Shown here: piece by piece, positions 1 to 11,369 of the stretch
How the letters are laid out: the number at the start of each line of letters is the position of its first letter
Numbering within the stretch: position 1 is the stretch's first letter
Notes under the pieces: model-generated
Seen by the model: the letters and a program-made list of their open reading frames with translations, nothing else
Databases searched by the model: none
Told to the model about the DNA's origin: nothing
NCBI GenBank assembly: GCA_001931535.1
Contig: CP016211.1
Location: 2,880,501 to 2,944,500, forward strand
Direction of reading: 5' to 3'
Length of the DNA: 64,000 bases
Origin: Minicystis rosea
GTDB lineage: Bacteria; Myxococcota_A; Polyangia; Polyangiales; Polyangiaceae
Made by a program: the position numbers and the translations under genes

Positions 1-137
1 GAGCGGTGGACGTTCTGGCACGGCGGGCAGACCGTGAGGTGGAAGCGGACGAGGGCGCGCTGGAGCAACGAGAGCGGCTCGCCGTCGAGGTGGTCGGAGA
101 AGTGCGAGCGCGCCAGCTTGCAGGGGTCAATGCGCAT
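1..137 (-). CDS. zinc-finger anti-sigma factor, 3' part missing (window edge)
   Basis: The frame opens at an ATG (137-135) that overlaps the last 11 bases of the ECF sigma gene, and it runs off the left end of the window after about 45 codons. The visible part begins MRIDPCKLARSHFSDHLDG and contains FHLTVCPPC, which is the H-x3-C-x2-C signature of zinc-binding anti-sigma domains (ZAS/zf-HC2). Such proteins bind and hold the sigma factor encoded just upstream until a signal releases it. The overlapping stop/start implies translational coupling with that sigma gene, which fits the usual gene order. Whether it carries a transmembrane helix or a sensor domain cannot be seen here. Confidence 0.75.
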   Translation of the reverse strand, partial: MRIDPCKLARSHFSDHLDGEPLSLLQRALVRFHLTVCPPCQNVHR

Positions 138-636
138 CTTCGAGCAGCCTTCGGAGCCGGTTGCGGCCCCGGTGGAGGAGCACGCGCAGATGAGTCGCGG
201 AAGTCCCGAGAGCGTTACAGGCCTCGTCGCGATCGACGCCCTCGACGTCGACGAGGAGGAGGGCGAGGCGCTCCCGCTCGGGGAGGGACAGGAGCGCCCG
301 GTCCACGGCGGCCAGCGTTTGCCGGGCCATCACGACCCTCTCGACGTCCTCGGCCGAAGGCGTCGAGAGGAGGCGATCCTCGTCGTCGCCTTCCGAGCGC
401 CCGCGCCCGCGGCGCCGGAGGTGATCGGTGACCTTGTGCGCCAGGATGCCGACCACCCACGTCCGCAGCGACGATCGCCCGGCGAACTCGGCCGCCTGCG
501 CGACCGCCGCGAGGAGCGCTTCCTGCGCGAGATCACGCGAAGCTTCGGGATCGCGCGTGGAGCGGAGCGCGAACCGGTAGAGGACGGGCTCGAGGCTCCG
601 GATCTCCGGTTCGAGAAGCAGCATCGACCCCACCAT
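127..636 (-). CDS. ECF-family RNA polymerase sigma factor
   Basis: This is a 169-residue sigma-70 family protein of the extracytoplasmic-function group, which redirects RNA polymerase to a small regulon. Region 2 is visible at about residues 30-77 (DLAQEALLAA, then SSLRTWVVGILAHKVTDHLR, the usual promoter-melting and -10 contact segment). Region 4 is at about 110-165 (LPERERLALLLVDVEG followed by a helix-turn-helix ending RGRNRLRRLL). The length fits the family. The start is uncertain: ATG at 636 is used, but ATG at 624 has a better purine-rich stretch before it, and a GTG at 657 is also in frame. The anti-sigma gene overlaps its stop, so the pair is probably co-regulated. Confidence 0.9.
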   Translation of the reverse strand: MVGSMLLLEPEIRSLEPVLYRFALRSTRDPEASRDLAQEALLAAVAQAAEFAGRSSLRTWVVGILAHKVTDHLRRRGRGRSEGDDEDRLLSTPSAEDVERVVMARQTLAAVDRALLSLPERERLALLLVDVEGVDRDEACNALGTSATHLRVLLHRGRNRLRRLLEDAH

Positions 637-677
637 GCGCAGTCCGCGTTGTAACACGGGCCGGCGGCGGGTGCGGA

Positions 678-1367
678 TCAGCCGATCGAGGCGGGGGACT
701 TGGGCGCGGCGGCGCTGGGCGTCTCGGGCGCGGCATCCTCGGCGGCGGTGATGGTCGCGGGCCGGAAGAACGAGCTCGCCTCGCCCTTGTCCTTCACGAT
801 GGCGAGGATCTGACCGTGCGTGGCCACGCGGAGCTGGTCGAGGGCGAGCTTGAAGCGCCCGATCTCGGCGCGCGCCAGCGTCAGCTCCAGGTTCGCGGCG
901 TCGGATCCGCTCTTGACCGGCGCGATCGCGACCTGGGCCTGCGCGAGCGGCTGCTCGTAGGCGGCGCGGAGCGGGTGCTCCGCGTCGAGCGCGCCCAGGG
1001 TCCGGAGGATGCGCGTGATCTCCAACGACTCCGCCTCGATGCCGAGCTTGCTGGTCTCGCTCGGGCCGAGCTTGGGGAAGAGCGCGCCGTACGCCTCCTT
1101 GTCGGTCGCGCGCGCGACGCCGCCGAGCGCGACGACGAGCACGTCGCGCGCGTGATCGCGTTTGTGGAGGCGCGCGAGCGCGAGGACGGCGGCGTCCTCC
1201 GCGGCTTCGAGGCTGGCCCGCCGGGCGCGGAGATCGACGACCGCGGCCTCGATGGGCGCCGCGAGGGCCTGGATGGCCGGCCGATCGTCGGCGGCGAGCT
1301 CACCGCCGAGATAAACGAGATCCAAACGAAACGTGGCTAGGGACGTCTTGGGACCGAGAACACGCAT
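678..1367 (-). CDS. hypothetical protein, 229 residues
   Basis: I do not recognise this protein. It has no signal peptide or membrane segment, is rich in Ala, Leu and charged residues, and looks largely alpha-helical, with a Pro/Ala/Ser-rich tail of about 20 residues. The ATG start at 1367 is preceded by GGAGG at a normal distance, so translation is well supported. It sits 41 bp upstream of the ECF sigma gene on the same strand and could be transcribed with it. Base composition matches its neighbours. Confidence 0.75.
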   Translation of the reverse strand: MRVLGPKTSLATFRLDLVYLGGELAADDRPAIQALAAPIEAAVVDLRARRASLEAAEDAAVLALARLHKRDHARDVLVVALGGVARATDKEAYGALFPKLGPSETSKLGIEAESLEITRILRTLGALDAEHPLRAAYEQPLAQAQVAIAPVKSGSDAANLELTLARAEIGRFKLALDQLRVATHGQILAIVKDKGEASSFFRPATITAAEDAAPETPSAAAPKSPASIG

Positions 1368-1845
1368 GGAAACCTCCGGAAAGGGTGCCCGCCCCGCGGC
1401 GGGTCGAGACGTCAACGTGCGCATGCCGGGGGCGCATTCCGCGCTGAAGGCGAAATGTGGCGAGCGCACGCACCGTCCCGACGTCGGACACGCGAGGAGC
1501 GCCGCGCGCTGGGTTCTCCAGGTGCCGGAGCGGGCCGAGGCGCGCAGCGCGCCGGCCAGCCCACCGTTGCGGAGGAGGTAAGGCGCGCGGCGCGCAGGGT
1601 CCCCGAGGTCCCGGGACGACCTCGGGCACGCGGCGCGTAGGGTCCCCGAGACACCGGGAAGACCTTGCGCGAGGGGCGAGGAGGGCGCTCCCGGCGGCGG
1701 GGACGCCCTGCTCCGGACGCGCGTGGACGACGCCGTGGCCCTGGATGGCGGAGCGCGCGCCGCGCGCCGGCAGGTCACGCCGGAAGAGGGCGCGGCGCGT
1801 CTCGCAGGGGGGTCGTCGTGCGTGCGCGGGGGGGCGCGCAGCGCG
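1368..1845. other. long intergenic region with short repeats
   Basis: No frame here has convincing coding character; the open frames are Arg/Pro/Ala-rich and look like GC-driven artefacts. It contains a direct repeat of about 20 bp (1588-1607 and 1631-1650, sharing AGGGTCCCCGAG) and a perfect 9-bp inverted repeat at 1602-1626. Upstream of the gene starting at 1367 it should also hold that gene's promoter, but no clear promoter motif is visible. Confidence 0.5.
1602..1626. repeat. perfect inverted repeat, 9-bp stem
   Basis: CCCGAGGTC (1602-1610) pairs with GACCTCGGG (1618-1626) across a 7-base loop. No T-run follows on either strand. It lies about 220 bp past the stop of the minus-strand gene 1846-2433, so it may be a distal terminator or a REP-like element. 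Confidence 0.5.
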
Positions 1846-2433
1846 TCAGGCCTTGGTCCAGCGGAACGTGAGCCGCACACCGCCGTCGAGCACGCTGCGG
1901 GGCTCGACGGCGACGGTGCCCTTCACGCCGATGATCTCGTAGAGCATCGAGAAGCCGATGGGCAGCGCGCTCATCCACGCGGCGCTCATGGTGCAGACAC
2001 GCGGCAGGTCGCGCACCACGACGCTCGCGTCGTTCGCCTCGATGGCAGCGATCTCGATGGTGCCGGCGTCGCGGAAGAGCTGCTTCCACCCCGAGGGGAG
2101 CTGCTTGACCATGGTCGAGGGCGACGCCCCCGAGATGCGCAGGATGGTCTGCACGAAGGTGTGGAAGAGCGCGCTCCCGATCTCTTCGCGCTGGCGGGCC
2201 GTCACGAGCTCCGCGGCCATCTCCGCGCCGAGCTCCGCGGTCACCGCCTCGATCACTTCCACGTCGATCTCCATCGGGAGCCACGCCGCGGGAATCGCGT
2301 GCTCGAGGGCGGCCCGCGTGTCCTTCGAGAGGGCCGCCTCGATGCTCGCGTAGGTGCGTTCGGCGCGCTCGCGCGCGAGCCGCAGCATGGTCTGCGGGTG
2401 GCGCGCCCGCACCGATGGGCGGTCGCTCGACAA
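1846..2433 (-). CDS. hypothetical protein, possibly DUF2378-like
   Basis: This is a roughly 195-residue soluble protein without signal peptide or membrane segment. Its layout (an N-terminal helical half, then a C-terminal segment with alternating strands ending VRLTFRWTKA) recalls small proteins that are common and almost restricted to Myxococcota, such as DUF2378, but I cannot confirm membership from sequence alone. The start is uncertain: the frame opens with TTG at 2433 without a clear ribosome binding site, and the first ATG is at 2388 (MLRLARERAERTY). It lies alone between two intergenic regions. Confidence 0.65.
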   Translation of the reverse strand: MSSDRPSVRARHPQTMLRLARERAERTYASIEAALSKDTRAALEHAIPAAWLPMEIDVEVIEAVTAELGAEMAAELVTARQREEIGSALFHTFVQTILRISGASPSTMVKQLPSGWKQLFRDAGTIEIAAIEANDASVVVRDLPRVCTMSAAWMSALPIGFSMLYEIIGVKGTVAVEPRSVLDGGVRLTFRWTKA

Positions 2434-2710
2434 CGAGATGGGAGGGGTTTGGCGCGAGACGATGCGCCGGGTCTATCACGACGCGGTCCGGCTGACTGCC
2501 CTCCGCGCACCGCGAAGCGGGGCACCTCACGAAGCATGTCGCATCACCGGGTCGATGCCGCGGACGAAGGCCCGATGACCCAGTCGAAGGAGACGAGCGG
2601 CGCGGGCGCGCCCGGAGGCGTCGTGATCGTGCTTTCGCGCGTTCGCCGGCGAAGCGCGGCCCGGAGGTCGTTTCGACGCCTGGTGCCGCGTGCTACGAGT
2701 CGTCGCGACC

Positions 2711-3307
2711 ATGCGCATCCATCACGTCGTGCTCGCCGGCGCCGTGGCGCTCGGGTGCTCGCGCGAGCCGGGCGCACCGTCGCCGTCGACGGTCGCGCCG
2801 CCGAGCCACGAGCTGAGCGCGACGGCGGCGCCGGTCCCCGCGCCCTCGAGCGCGGGCAGCGTCGCGAGGAGGGGCAAGGGCGGCGCGTTCAACTCCGATG
2901 GCTCGAAGCGCGTGCTCGACTACACGGCGCCCGATCGGCCGCGCGAGACGATCTCGTTCCGGTACGGCGATTTCGGCCCGCAGATCATGGCGGCCGGGTT
3001 GATCGGGGAGGAGCCCTATTCGTGGGCCCCCGCGTGCGGCTGCTGGCAGCCCGGCGACGTGTTCGACGTCCGCGTGATCGTCCATCACGGCCTGTCCCGC
3101 GAGAAGGTCGAGGCGCTGTATCCGAGCGCCTCGGGCCTCCGCGACTATCGCTACGTCGCGCGCGACGAAGCGATCCGCTACCTCGATCGCAGCATCGCCG
3201 AGCTCAGGCGCGACAAGGATCCCGAGTCGGCGGAGATCATGAACCGCGAGGTCGCGAACCTCACGCGCACGCGGGAGGCGATCGTCCGCGCCCTCGGCGC
3301 GCCGTAA
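2711..3307 (+). CDS. small lipoprotein, unknown function
   Basis: This 198-residue protein starts MRIHHVVLAGAVALGCSRE, a basic residue, a hydrophobic core and a Cys at position 17 that resembles a lipobox (ALGC, a loose match). A Pro/Ala/Ser-rich linker follows, then a small folded domain with ACGCWQPGDVFDV and a helical C-terminus with many Arg and Glu residues. It is probably exported and anchored in the envelope by lipidation. I do not recognise the domain. It is convergent with uvrA. Confidence 0.7.
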   Translation: MRIHHVVLAGAVALGCSREPGAPSPSTVAPPSHELSATAAPVPAPSSAGSVARRGKGGAFNSDGSKRVLDYTAPDRPRETISFRYGDFGPQIMAAGLIGEEPYSWAPACGCWQPGDVFDVRVIVHHGLSREKVEALYPSASGLRDYRYVARDEAIRYLDRSIAELRRDKDPESAEIMNREVANLTRTREAIVRALGAP

Positions 3308-3334
3308 CCGGCGCCGAGGGACGCGATGCGGGCA

Positions 3335-3364
3335 GCCATCGCCGTCGGAGCCGGCGACGATGGC
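3335..3364. terminator. hairpin between convergent genes
   Basis: GCCATCG (3335-3341) pairs with CGATGGC (3358-3364), with further imperfect GC pairing inside. It sits between the stop of the lipoprotein gene (3307) and the stop of uvrA (3371), so it could end transcription from both sides. There is no T-run. Confidence 0.45.
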
Positions 3365-3370
3365 GCGTGA

Positions 3371-6337
<2,967 letters not shown>

Positions 6338-6505
6338 GCGAAAGCGAGGGGTAGCACGCGCAAGGCACACTTGGGCACCCCAGTTCGATGGCCCCTATGT
6401 GCGCCACGGTTTCCCGGATCACGCACACCACGTGGCACACCGGCGAGCGGCAGCCATCGAACCGGAAAATGTCGACGGGAGCGCAAGGCGACGGAAGGGC
6501 GCCGC

Positions 6506-7471
6506 ATGGAGGCTTTCTTTGCCCGCTGCGGTGCCTGGCCTAAAACGCGAGAACCGGCGGTGCATGCGAGGACGTTGAGCGTGATCCAATCGGTGGCGGC
6601 CGGCGCCGTCATCGGCGCCCTCGGCCTCGTTGCGCGCTATGGTCCCGCGCGATCGCAGGTGCCTGCCCCGGCGCGGGCGCACGCGGACACGGCGCCTGCG
6701 CCCGAACCCTCGTCATCCGCCGATGCGCCGCCGCCCGCGCCTCCGCCTGCTTGCCCGCCCAACATGACCTTGGTCGATGGAGACTTCTGTCCCTCGCTCC
6801 CGTACGACTGCCTGCGTCCCACGGGCGCGGTGGGCTGCGCCGAGTACAACCGCGCGCAGCGCTGCTTGGAGCCCACCGACCACCGGCGTTACTGCATCGA
6901 CAAGCACGAATGGCCCAACCGTGTCGGGGAGAACCCGCGGGTCTTCGTGGACTGGTACGAAGCGAAGAACCTCTGCCAGAGCGTCGGCAAGCGCCTCTGC
7001 CGGCGCTCGGAGTGGATGCTCGCCTGCGAAGGACCGAAGCGCATGCCGTTCCCGTGGGGCTTCGAGCGGCAGCCGAGCCCATGCAACATCGATCGCGTCA
7101 CGATCGATTTCGACATCCAGGCCATGCTCAAGGAAGAGACCCGCGAGGGTGAGCTCTCGCGGCTGTGGCAGGCCGATCGCATCGGATCGCACCCGGCCTG
7201 CGTGAGCGCGTACGGGGCCTACGACATGAGCGGCAACGTCGACGAGTGGACCGACAACCAGCTCGACGATCCCAACACGCAGTACGTGTCCACGCTCAAC
7301 GGCGGCTATTGGGGGCCGGTGCGCAACACGTGCCGGCTCGTGACCAAGTCGCACGGGCCGGATTTCAAGTTCTACCAGGTGGGCTTCCGCTGCTGCGGGG
7401 ACACCATCGACGGCGCCTCCGTGCCGGAGCCGGCGCCGTTCGTCGAGCATCATTGGGGATCGCCGGGCTAG
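6506..7471 (+). CDS. secreted SUMF1 (formylglycine-generating enzyme fold) protein
   Basis: This 321-residue protein has an N-terminal hydrophobic segment (about residues 23-40, signal or anchor), a Pro/Ala-rich linker, then a SUMF1/FGE-sulfatase domain recognisable by NMTLVDGDFC, KRLCRRSEWMLACEG, YGAYDMSGNVDEW and GGYWGP...GFRCC. In true formylglycine-generating enzymes a pair of Cys near the C-terminus binds copper; that C-x4-C arrangement is not seen here, so a structural or binding role is more likely than catalysis. Many Cys residues suggest disulfides outside the cytoplasm. The ATG at 6506 has GGAAGGG upstream. A paralogue follows after 3 bp; the two form an operon, divergent from uvrA. 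Confidence 0.85.
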   Translation: MEAFFARCGAWPKTREPAVHARTLSVIQSVAAGAVIGALGLVARYGPARSQVPAPARAHADTAPAPEPSSSADAPPPAPPPACPPNMTLVDGDFCPSLPYDCLRPTGAVGCAEYNRAQRCLEPTDHRRYCIDKHEWPNRVGENPRVFVDWYEAKNLCQSVGKRLCRRSEWMLACEGPKRMPFPWGFERQPSPCNIDRVTIDFDIQAMLKEETREGELSRLWQADRIGSHPACVSAYGAYDMSGNVDEWTDNQLDDPNTQYVSTLNGGYWGPVRNTCRLVTKSHGPDFKFYQVGFRCCGDTIDGASVPEPAPFVEHHWGSPG

Positions 7472-7474
7472 CGC

Positions 7475-8473
7475 ATGCGTGACCGCCTCCTCTTTCTCGG
7501 CGTCCTCGTCGGCGCCGCGGGCCTCGGCGCGCTCCTCGTGTTTCCGCGCGCCCGCGAGGTGCCGGAGACGCCGCTCCCGCAGACGCCCGAGCCCATCAAC
7601 ACCGCGCTCCCCGTGTGGAGCGCGATGCCCACGGCATCCGCACCCGACGCGGGGCCGCCCAAGCCTCCGCCGCTCCCGAGCTACGTGCGCGAGAACCCGG
7701 AGAGCCGCGCCGTGTGCGGGGAGGGGATGCTGCTCGTCGACGGCATCTACTGCCCGTACGTCGGTCATCACTGCACCAAGTTCCTCTACGAGGAGCGCGA
7801 CGTCTGCGAGACCTACGCGCCCGACGTGCTCTGCGAAGGCCGCCTCCAGCACCGCCGCTACTGCATGGATCGGTACGAGTACCCGAACATGGAGGGCGTG
7901 GTCCCCGCGGTGATGGTCGACTGGAACGACGCCCGCCGCGCCTGCGCCGTCGAAGGCAAGCGCCTCTGCAACACCGAGGAGTGGGAGTTCGCCTGCGAGG
8001 GCCCGCAGATGTGGCCCTATCCGTACGGCATCGATCGCGATCCCACCGCCTGCAACATCGATCGGATCTACACGCTGCCCGAGATGGAGGCGTTCTCCGA
8101 TCCGTGGAAGATCTCGGGCGAGGTCGAGCGCCTCGACAAGCGCGTCCCCTCGGGCAGCCGCCCGCGCTGCGTGAGCCCCTTCGGCGTGCGCGACATGACG
8201 GGCAACGTCGACGAGTGGGTGGAGAACCCGAAGGGCAAGGTCGACGACAAGCCGTATCGCTCGACGTTGAAGGGCGGCTACTGGGGCCCGATCCGCGCGC
8301 GCTGCCGGCCCCAGACGTCGACGCACAACGAGTGGTTCAGCTTCTATCAAGTCGGCTTCCGCTGCTGCAAAGACGCCGCCGGGAGCGCGGCCGTGGAGCC
8401 GGCGGCGAAGGAGGTCTACATCCCGAAGAAGCAACGGATGCAGGATCCGCCGCCGCGCCCGCCGAAGCCTTGA
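7475..8473 (+). CDS. second secreted SUMF1-fold protein (tandem paralogue)
   Basis: This 332-residue protein starts MRDRLLFLGVLVGAAGLGAL, a clear signal or membrane anchor, followed by a Pro-rich linker and a SUMF1 domain (GMLLVDGIYCPY, GKRLCNTEEWEFACEG, FGVRDMTGNVDEW, LKGGYWGPIRARC, YQVGFRCC). It aligns throughout with the gene just upstream, so the pair arose by duplication, and it starts 3 bp after the upstream stop. Like its partner it lacks the copper-site Cys pair of catalytic FGE. The C-terminus has a basic/Pro tail. It probably acts in the envelope with its partner; substrate unknown. Confidence 0.85.
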   Translation: MRDRLLFLGVLVGAAGLGALLVFPRAREVPETPLPQTPEPINTALPVWSAMPTASAPDAGPPKPPPLPSYVRENPESRAVCGEGMLLVDGIYCPYVGHHCTKFLYEERDVCETYAPDVLCEGRLQHRRYCMDRYEYPNMEGVVPAVMVDWNDARRACAVEGKRLCNTEEWEFACEGPQMWPYPYGIDRDPTACNIDRIYTLPEMEAFSDPWKISGEVERLDKRVPSGSRPRCVSPFGVRDMTGNVDEWVENPKGKVDDKPYRSTLKGGYWGPIRARCRPQTSTHNEWFSFYQVGFRCCKDAAGSAAVEPAAKEVYIPKKQRMQDPPPRPPKP

Positions 8474-8686
8474 TCATTGATCACGAGGGGGGAGACGCGG
8501 GCGCGATCACGTGCGTGAGCCCGGACATCGTCGCACCGGGAAAACCGCTGCTGGACGAGATGGGGATCCGCTCGGGAGATGGCGCATAGCTTCCCCGTGC
8601 TTGGCGGTCTCGGCCGGGCATGGAACAATCCCGGCCATGTCGCTCCCCGCGCTTCGATCTGCGCCGACAAAAGCGGGCTCTTCGCG

Positions 8687-10312
8687 ATGACGGTCCCCAT
8701 CGCGCCGGGCGACGTCCTCGCGGGCAAGTACCGGGTCGAGCGCATCCTCGGGAAGGGCGGGATGGGCATGGTGGTCGCCGCCATGCACCTCTCGCTGGAG
8801 AAGCGGGTCGCGCTCAAGCTCCTCCTCCCGGAGCTGATGCAGACGCCGGAGCTCGTGGCCCGCTTCGCCCGCGAGGCCAAGGCCGCGAGCCGCATCGAGG
8901 GCGAGCACGTCGCCAAGGTGCTCGACACGGGGCACTTCGAGAACGGCGTGCCCTTCATGGTGATGGAGTACCTCGAGGGCAGCGATCTCGCGCAGCTCAT
9001 CAAGCAGCGCGGCGCGCTCCCGCCGGCCGACGCCATCGAGTACGTCCTCCAAGCGTGCGAGGCGATCGCCGAGGCGCACGTCGCCGGCATCGTCCATCGC
9101 GATCTCAAGCCGGCGAACCTCTTCCTCACGCGCCGCGCCGACGGATCGCCGTGCGTCAAGGTGCTCGACTTCGGCATCTCGAAGATCGCGCTCGCCAGCG
9201 ATCAAGGGCAGGGGATGACGCAGACCTCCGCCATGATGGGCTCGCCCAATTACATGGCGCCCGAGCAGCTCAAGTCGGCGCGCAACGTCGACGCGCGCAC
9301 GGACATCTGGTCGCTCGGGATCATCTTGCAGGAGCTCCTCACGGGCGAGGTGGCCTTCAAGGCCGACACGGTGCCCGAGCTCTACATCTCCATCCTGCAA
9401 GCGCCGCCCATCCCGCTGCGATCGCGGCGGCCCGACGCGCCTCCGGCGATGGAAGCCGTCATCATGCGCTGTCTGGAGAAGGAGCCCGCGCGGCGCTTCG
9501 CTTCGGTGAGCGAGCTGGCGCAGGCCCTCGCCGAGTTCGCGCCGCCGCGATCACGACTCTCCATCGATCGCATCACGCGCATCGTCGGTGCGGCGAAGCC
9601 GGCGGCAGGCCCGGCCGCCCCCGCGTACGTCGCGCCCGCGAGCGGGCCGGCGGTCTCGATCGCAGCGCAATCACCGGCGTATGCGAGCGGGCCGGCTGCG
9701 CCGGGGACGCCGGCTCCATCGTATCGGCCGGGCCCGCCTGCTCCGGGGTATCCCGGCGGAGTCAGCCATGTTGGTGGTGCGACGCCTCCCGGGGCATATG
9801 GGCCGGGAGGCTATGGAGCGCCTGCCGGCTACCCCGCCGGCGCGCCGCCTTATGCCGCGGCGCCGGCGCCCAAGCCGCAGGGCATTTCTCCGCCGGTGAT
9901 CGCGCTGATCGCCATCCTCGCGATGCTCGGCCTCGGCTTCGGGAGCTGCGTGATGTGCGTCTGCGTCGGCGCCGCCAGCGACCCCGGAACGACCAAGCGC
10001 CACAGCGCGCTCGAGCCGCTCCCCGAAGGCCGCGAAGCGAGCGCGGCCGGGGTGCTCACGGCACGGCTCGTTTGGCCCCCAGCGGCCCCGCACGTGGGAA
10101 TGTCGATGCTCGGGCCCTTCCAACGGCCGGCGGGTTGGACTACGGTGTCACCCGGTGCAGGAAGCCGCTTCCCACTCGGTCCACACGCAGCCTGGGATGC
10201 CGCCCGGGGAGCTCGGGTGGTCCTCGTGCGGCGAGGTCGGGGCGCTCGCGCAGGCCACGATCGCGCCGGTCTCAGCGATTTCACCGATGTCGCATGGGGG
10301 AGCGCGAGCTGA
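8687..10312 (+). CDS. membrane-anchored Ser/Thr protein kinase (PknB type)
   Basis: The 541-residue protein has an N-terminal kinase domain with all key elements: Gly-rich loop GKGGMG (22-27), catalytic Lys44, HRDLKPAN (137-144), DFG (161-163), an APE motif and DIWSLGIILQELLTG. A long Ala/Pro/Gly/Tyr linker follows, then a membrane helix (about 405-430, VIALIAILAMLGLGFGSC) and about 110 more residues. The kinase therefore faces the cytoplasm. The ATG at 8687 begins MTVPIAPGDVLAGKYRVE, the normal family start. The last 70 or so codons have poor coding character and end 5 bp before a tRNA gene, so the true C-terminus may differ if there is a frameshift. Confidence 0.92.
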   Translation: MTVPIAPGDVLAGKYRVERILGKGGMGMVVAAMHLSLEKRVALKLLLPELMQTPELVARFAREAKAASRIEGEHVAKVLDTGHFENGVPFMVMEYLEGSDLAQLIKQRGALPPADAIEYVLQACEAIAEAHVAGIVHRDLKPANLFLTRRADGSPCVKVLDFGISKIALASDQGQGMTQTSAMMGSPNYMAPEQLKSARNVDARTDIWSLGIILQELLTGEVAFKADTVPELYISILQAPPIPLRSRRPDAPPAMEAVIMRCLEKEPARRFASVSELAQALAEFAPPRSRLSIDRITRIVGAAKPAAGPAAPAYVAPASGPAVSIAAQSPAYASGPAAPGTPAPSYRPGPPAPGYPGGVSHVGGATPPGAYGPGGYGAPAGYPAGAPPYAAAPAPKPQGISPPVIALIAILAMLGLGFGSCVMCVCVGAASDPGTTKRHSALEPLPEGREASAAGVLTARLVWPPAAPHVGMSMLGPFQRPAGWTTVSPGAGSRFPLGPHAAWDAARGARVVLVRRGRGARAGHDRAGLSDFTDVAWGSAS

Positions 10313-10317
10313 ACTTC

Positions 10318-10391
10318 GGGCCCATAGCTCAATCGGTCAGAGCCCCCGGCTCATAACCGGGCTGTTCCTGGTTCGAGTCCAGGTGGGCCCA
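10318..10391 (+). tRNA. tRNA with CAT anticodon (Met or lysidine-modified Ile2)
   Basis: A full cloverleaf can be drawn: acceptor GGGCCCA/TGGGCCC, D arm GCTC/GAGC, anticodon stem CCCGG/CCGGG with loop CTCATAA, five-base variable loop, T arm CCTGG-TTCGAGT-CCAGG, discriminator A at 10391. CCA is not encoded. CAT anticodons serve elongator Met, initiator Met and tRNA-Ile2; the first pair is a normal G-C, so it is not a typical initiator. Met versus Ile2 is not resolved here. It begins only 5 bp after the kinase stop. Confidence 0.95.
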
Positions 10392-10426
10392 CGTCGTCGC
10401 AGTAGAGCAAGGAGTAGACAGTACAC

Positions 10427-11161
10427 GTGAGTATCCGCGATCAGATCGCACCGTTGGAAGCGCTCTCCGCCATCGACGTCGACCTCCGGCGCGTCGAGGA
10501 GCAACTCGCAAAGCAGCAGTCGGGGCTCTCGGGGATGCAATCCGAGGTGAAGGGTCTGGAGGACCGGATACGGGTAGACCGCGAGACGCTGGCCGCGATG
10601 GAGCGGACGCGTACCGAGCTCTACGGCGAGCTTCGTCAGATGACGACGCAGATCGAGCGCTCCCGCGACAAGCTGCAGCGCGCCCGCAACGAGCGCGAAT
10701 CCAACGCGGCCCAGCGTGAGCTCGAGGAGCTGCGCAAGCTGCACCGCGATCGCGAAGAAGATCTGGAGCGGCTCAACACCGCCGCCGAGTCGGCCAAGGC
10801 GGCCGTCGAGGAGGCCGACAAGAAGCGCGCGGCCCTCTCCAGCGAGCTCTCGGGATCGGCCGACGGCATCACGACGTCGCTCGGTGAGCTCGAGTCGGAG
10901 CGCGGGCGTCTCAACGCCGAGCGCGCCAAGTCCGTGGCCAAGCTGCCCGCGACCCTCTACCGCCGGTACGAGTCCATTCGCAAGCGCCGCCCCGTCGCCA
11001 TCGCGCAGACGCATGACGGCACGTGCCTCGGCTGCCACCTCTCGGTGCCGCCGGCGATGTTCCAGAAGATGCGCCGCCGCGACGAGTTCGAGCAGTGCCC
11101 CAACTGCCTCCGCATCCTCTACTACGTGCCGATCGAGGCTCCTCCCGCCGCCTCTTCGTGA
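10427..11161 (+). CDS. coiled-coil protein with C-terminal C4 zinc ribbon (CT398/DUF164 type)
   Basis: This 244-residue protein is a long helical hairpin or coiled coil (about residues 10-190, heptad-like Leu/Glu/Arg pattern) followed by a zinc ribbon with GTCLGCHLSVPP and EQCPNCLRILYY, giving four Cys ligands. This is the layout of the CT398/DUF164 zinc-ribbon family, widespread in bacteria and thought to act as a scaffold or nucleic-acid-related protein; its exact job is not established. The start is a GTG at 10427 with AAGGAG about 12 bases upstream. It follows the tRNA by 35 bp. Confidence 0.9.
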   Translation: MSIRDQIAPLEALSAIDVDLRRVEEQLAKQQSGLSGMQSEVKGLEDRIRVDRETLAAMERTRTELYGELRQMTTQIERSRDKLQRARNERESNAAQRELEELRKLHRDREEDLERLNTAAESAKAAVEEADKKRAALSSELSGSADGITTSLGELESERGRLNAERAKSVAKLPATLYRRYESIRKRRPVAIAQTHDGTCLGCHLSVPPAMFQKMRRRDEFEQCPNCLRILYYVPIEAPPAASS

Positions 11162-11162
11162 T

Positions 11163-11180
11163 GGGGCCGCAAGCGGCCTC
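11163..11180 (+). terminator. hairpin directly after the zinc-ribbon gene
   Basis: GGGGCCGC, a two-base loop AA, and GCGGCCTC form an 8-bp stem (one G-U in RNA) starting 2 bp after the stop at 11161. The tight loop and position support a transcription terminator, although the following T content is modest. Confidence 0.55.
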
Positions 11181-11369
11181 TCACATTTCCACTCCGAATC
11201 ATGTCCATGGTGACGCCCTCGTCCGGGCGCGCGTGATGCGAGCGCGAGGCGTGATGAACGCGCCTCGTGTCCTCTCGACCGGTGCGTCGCGTGGTGTGGG
11301 GCGCGACCATCTTCCGCGGATCGAGCGACGCCCCTTTACGATGGGAGCGGTGATTGCGTACGGGTTACG

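Noticed and set aside
6436..6455. Sigma-54 promoter for the SUMF1 pair (TGGCACACCGG)
   Set aside because: The GG-to-GC spacing is wrong for a -24/-12 promoter.
6338..6505. SOS (LexA) box for uvrA
   Set aside because: No CTGT-N8-ACAG or GAAC-N4-GTTC type palindrome is visible in the region upstream of uvrA.
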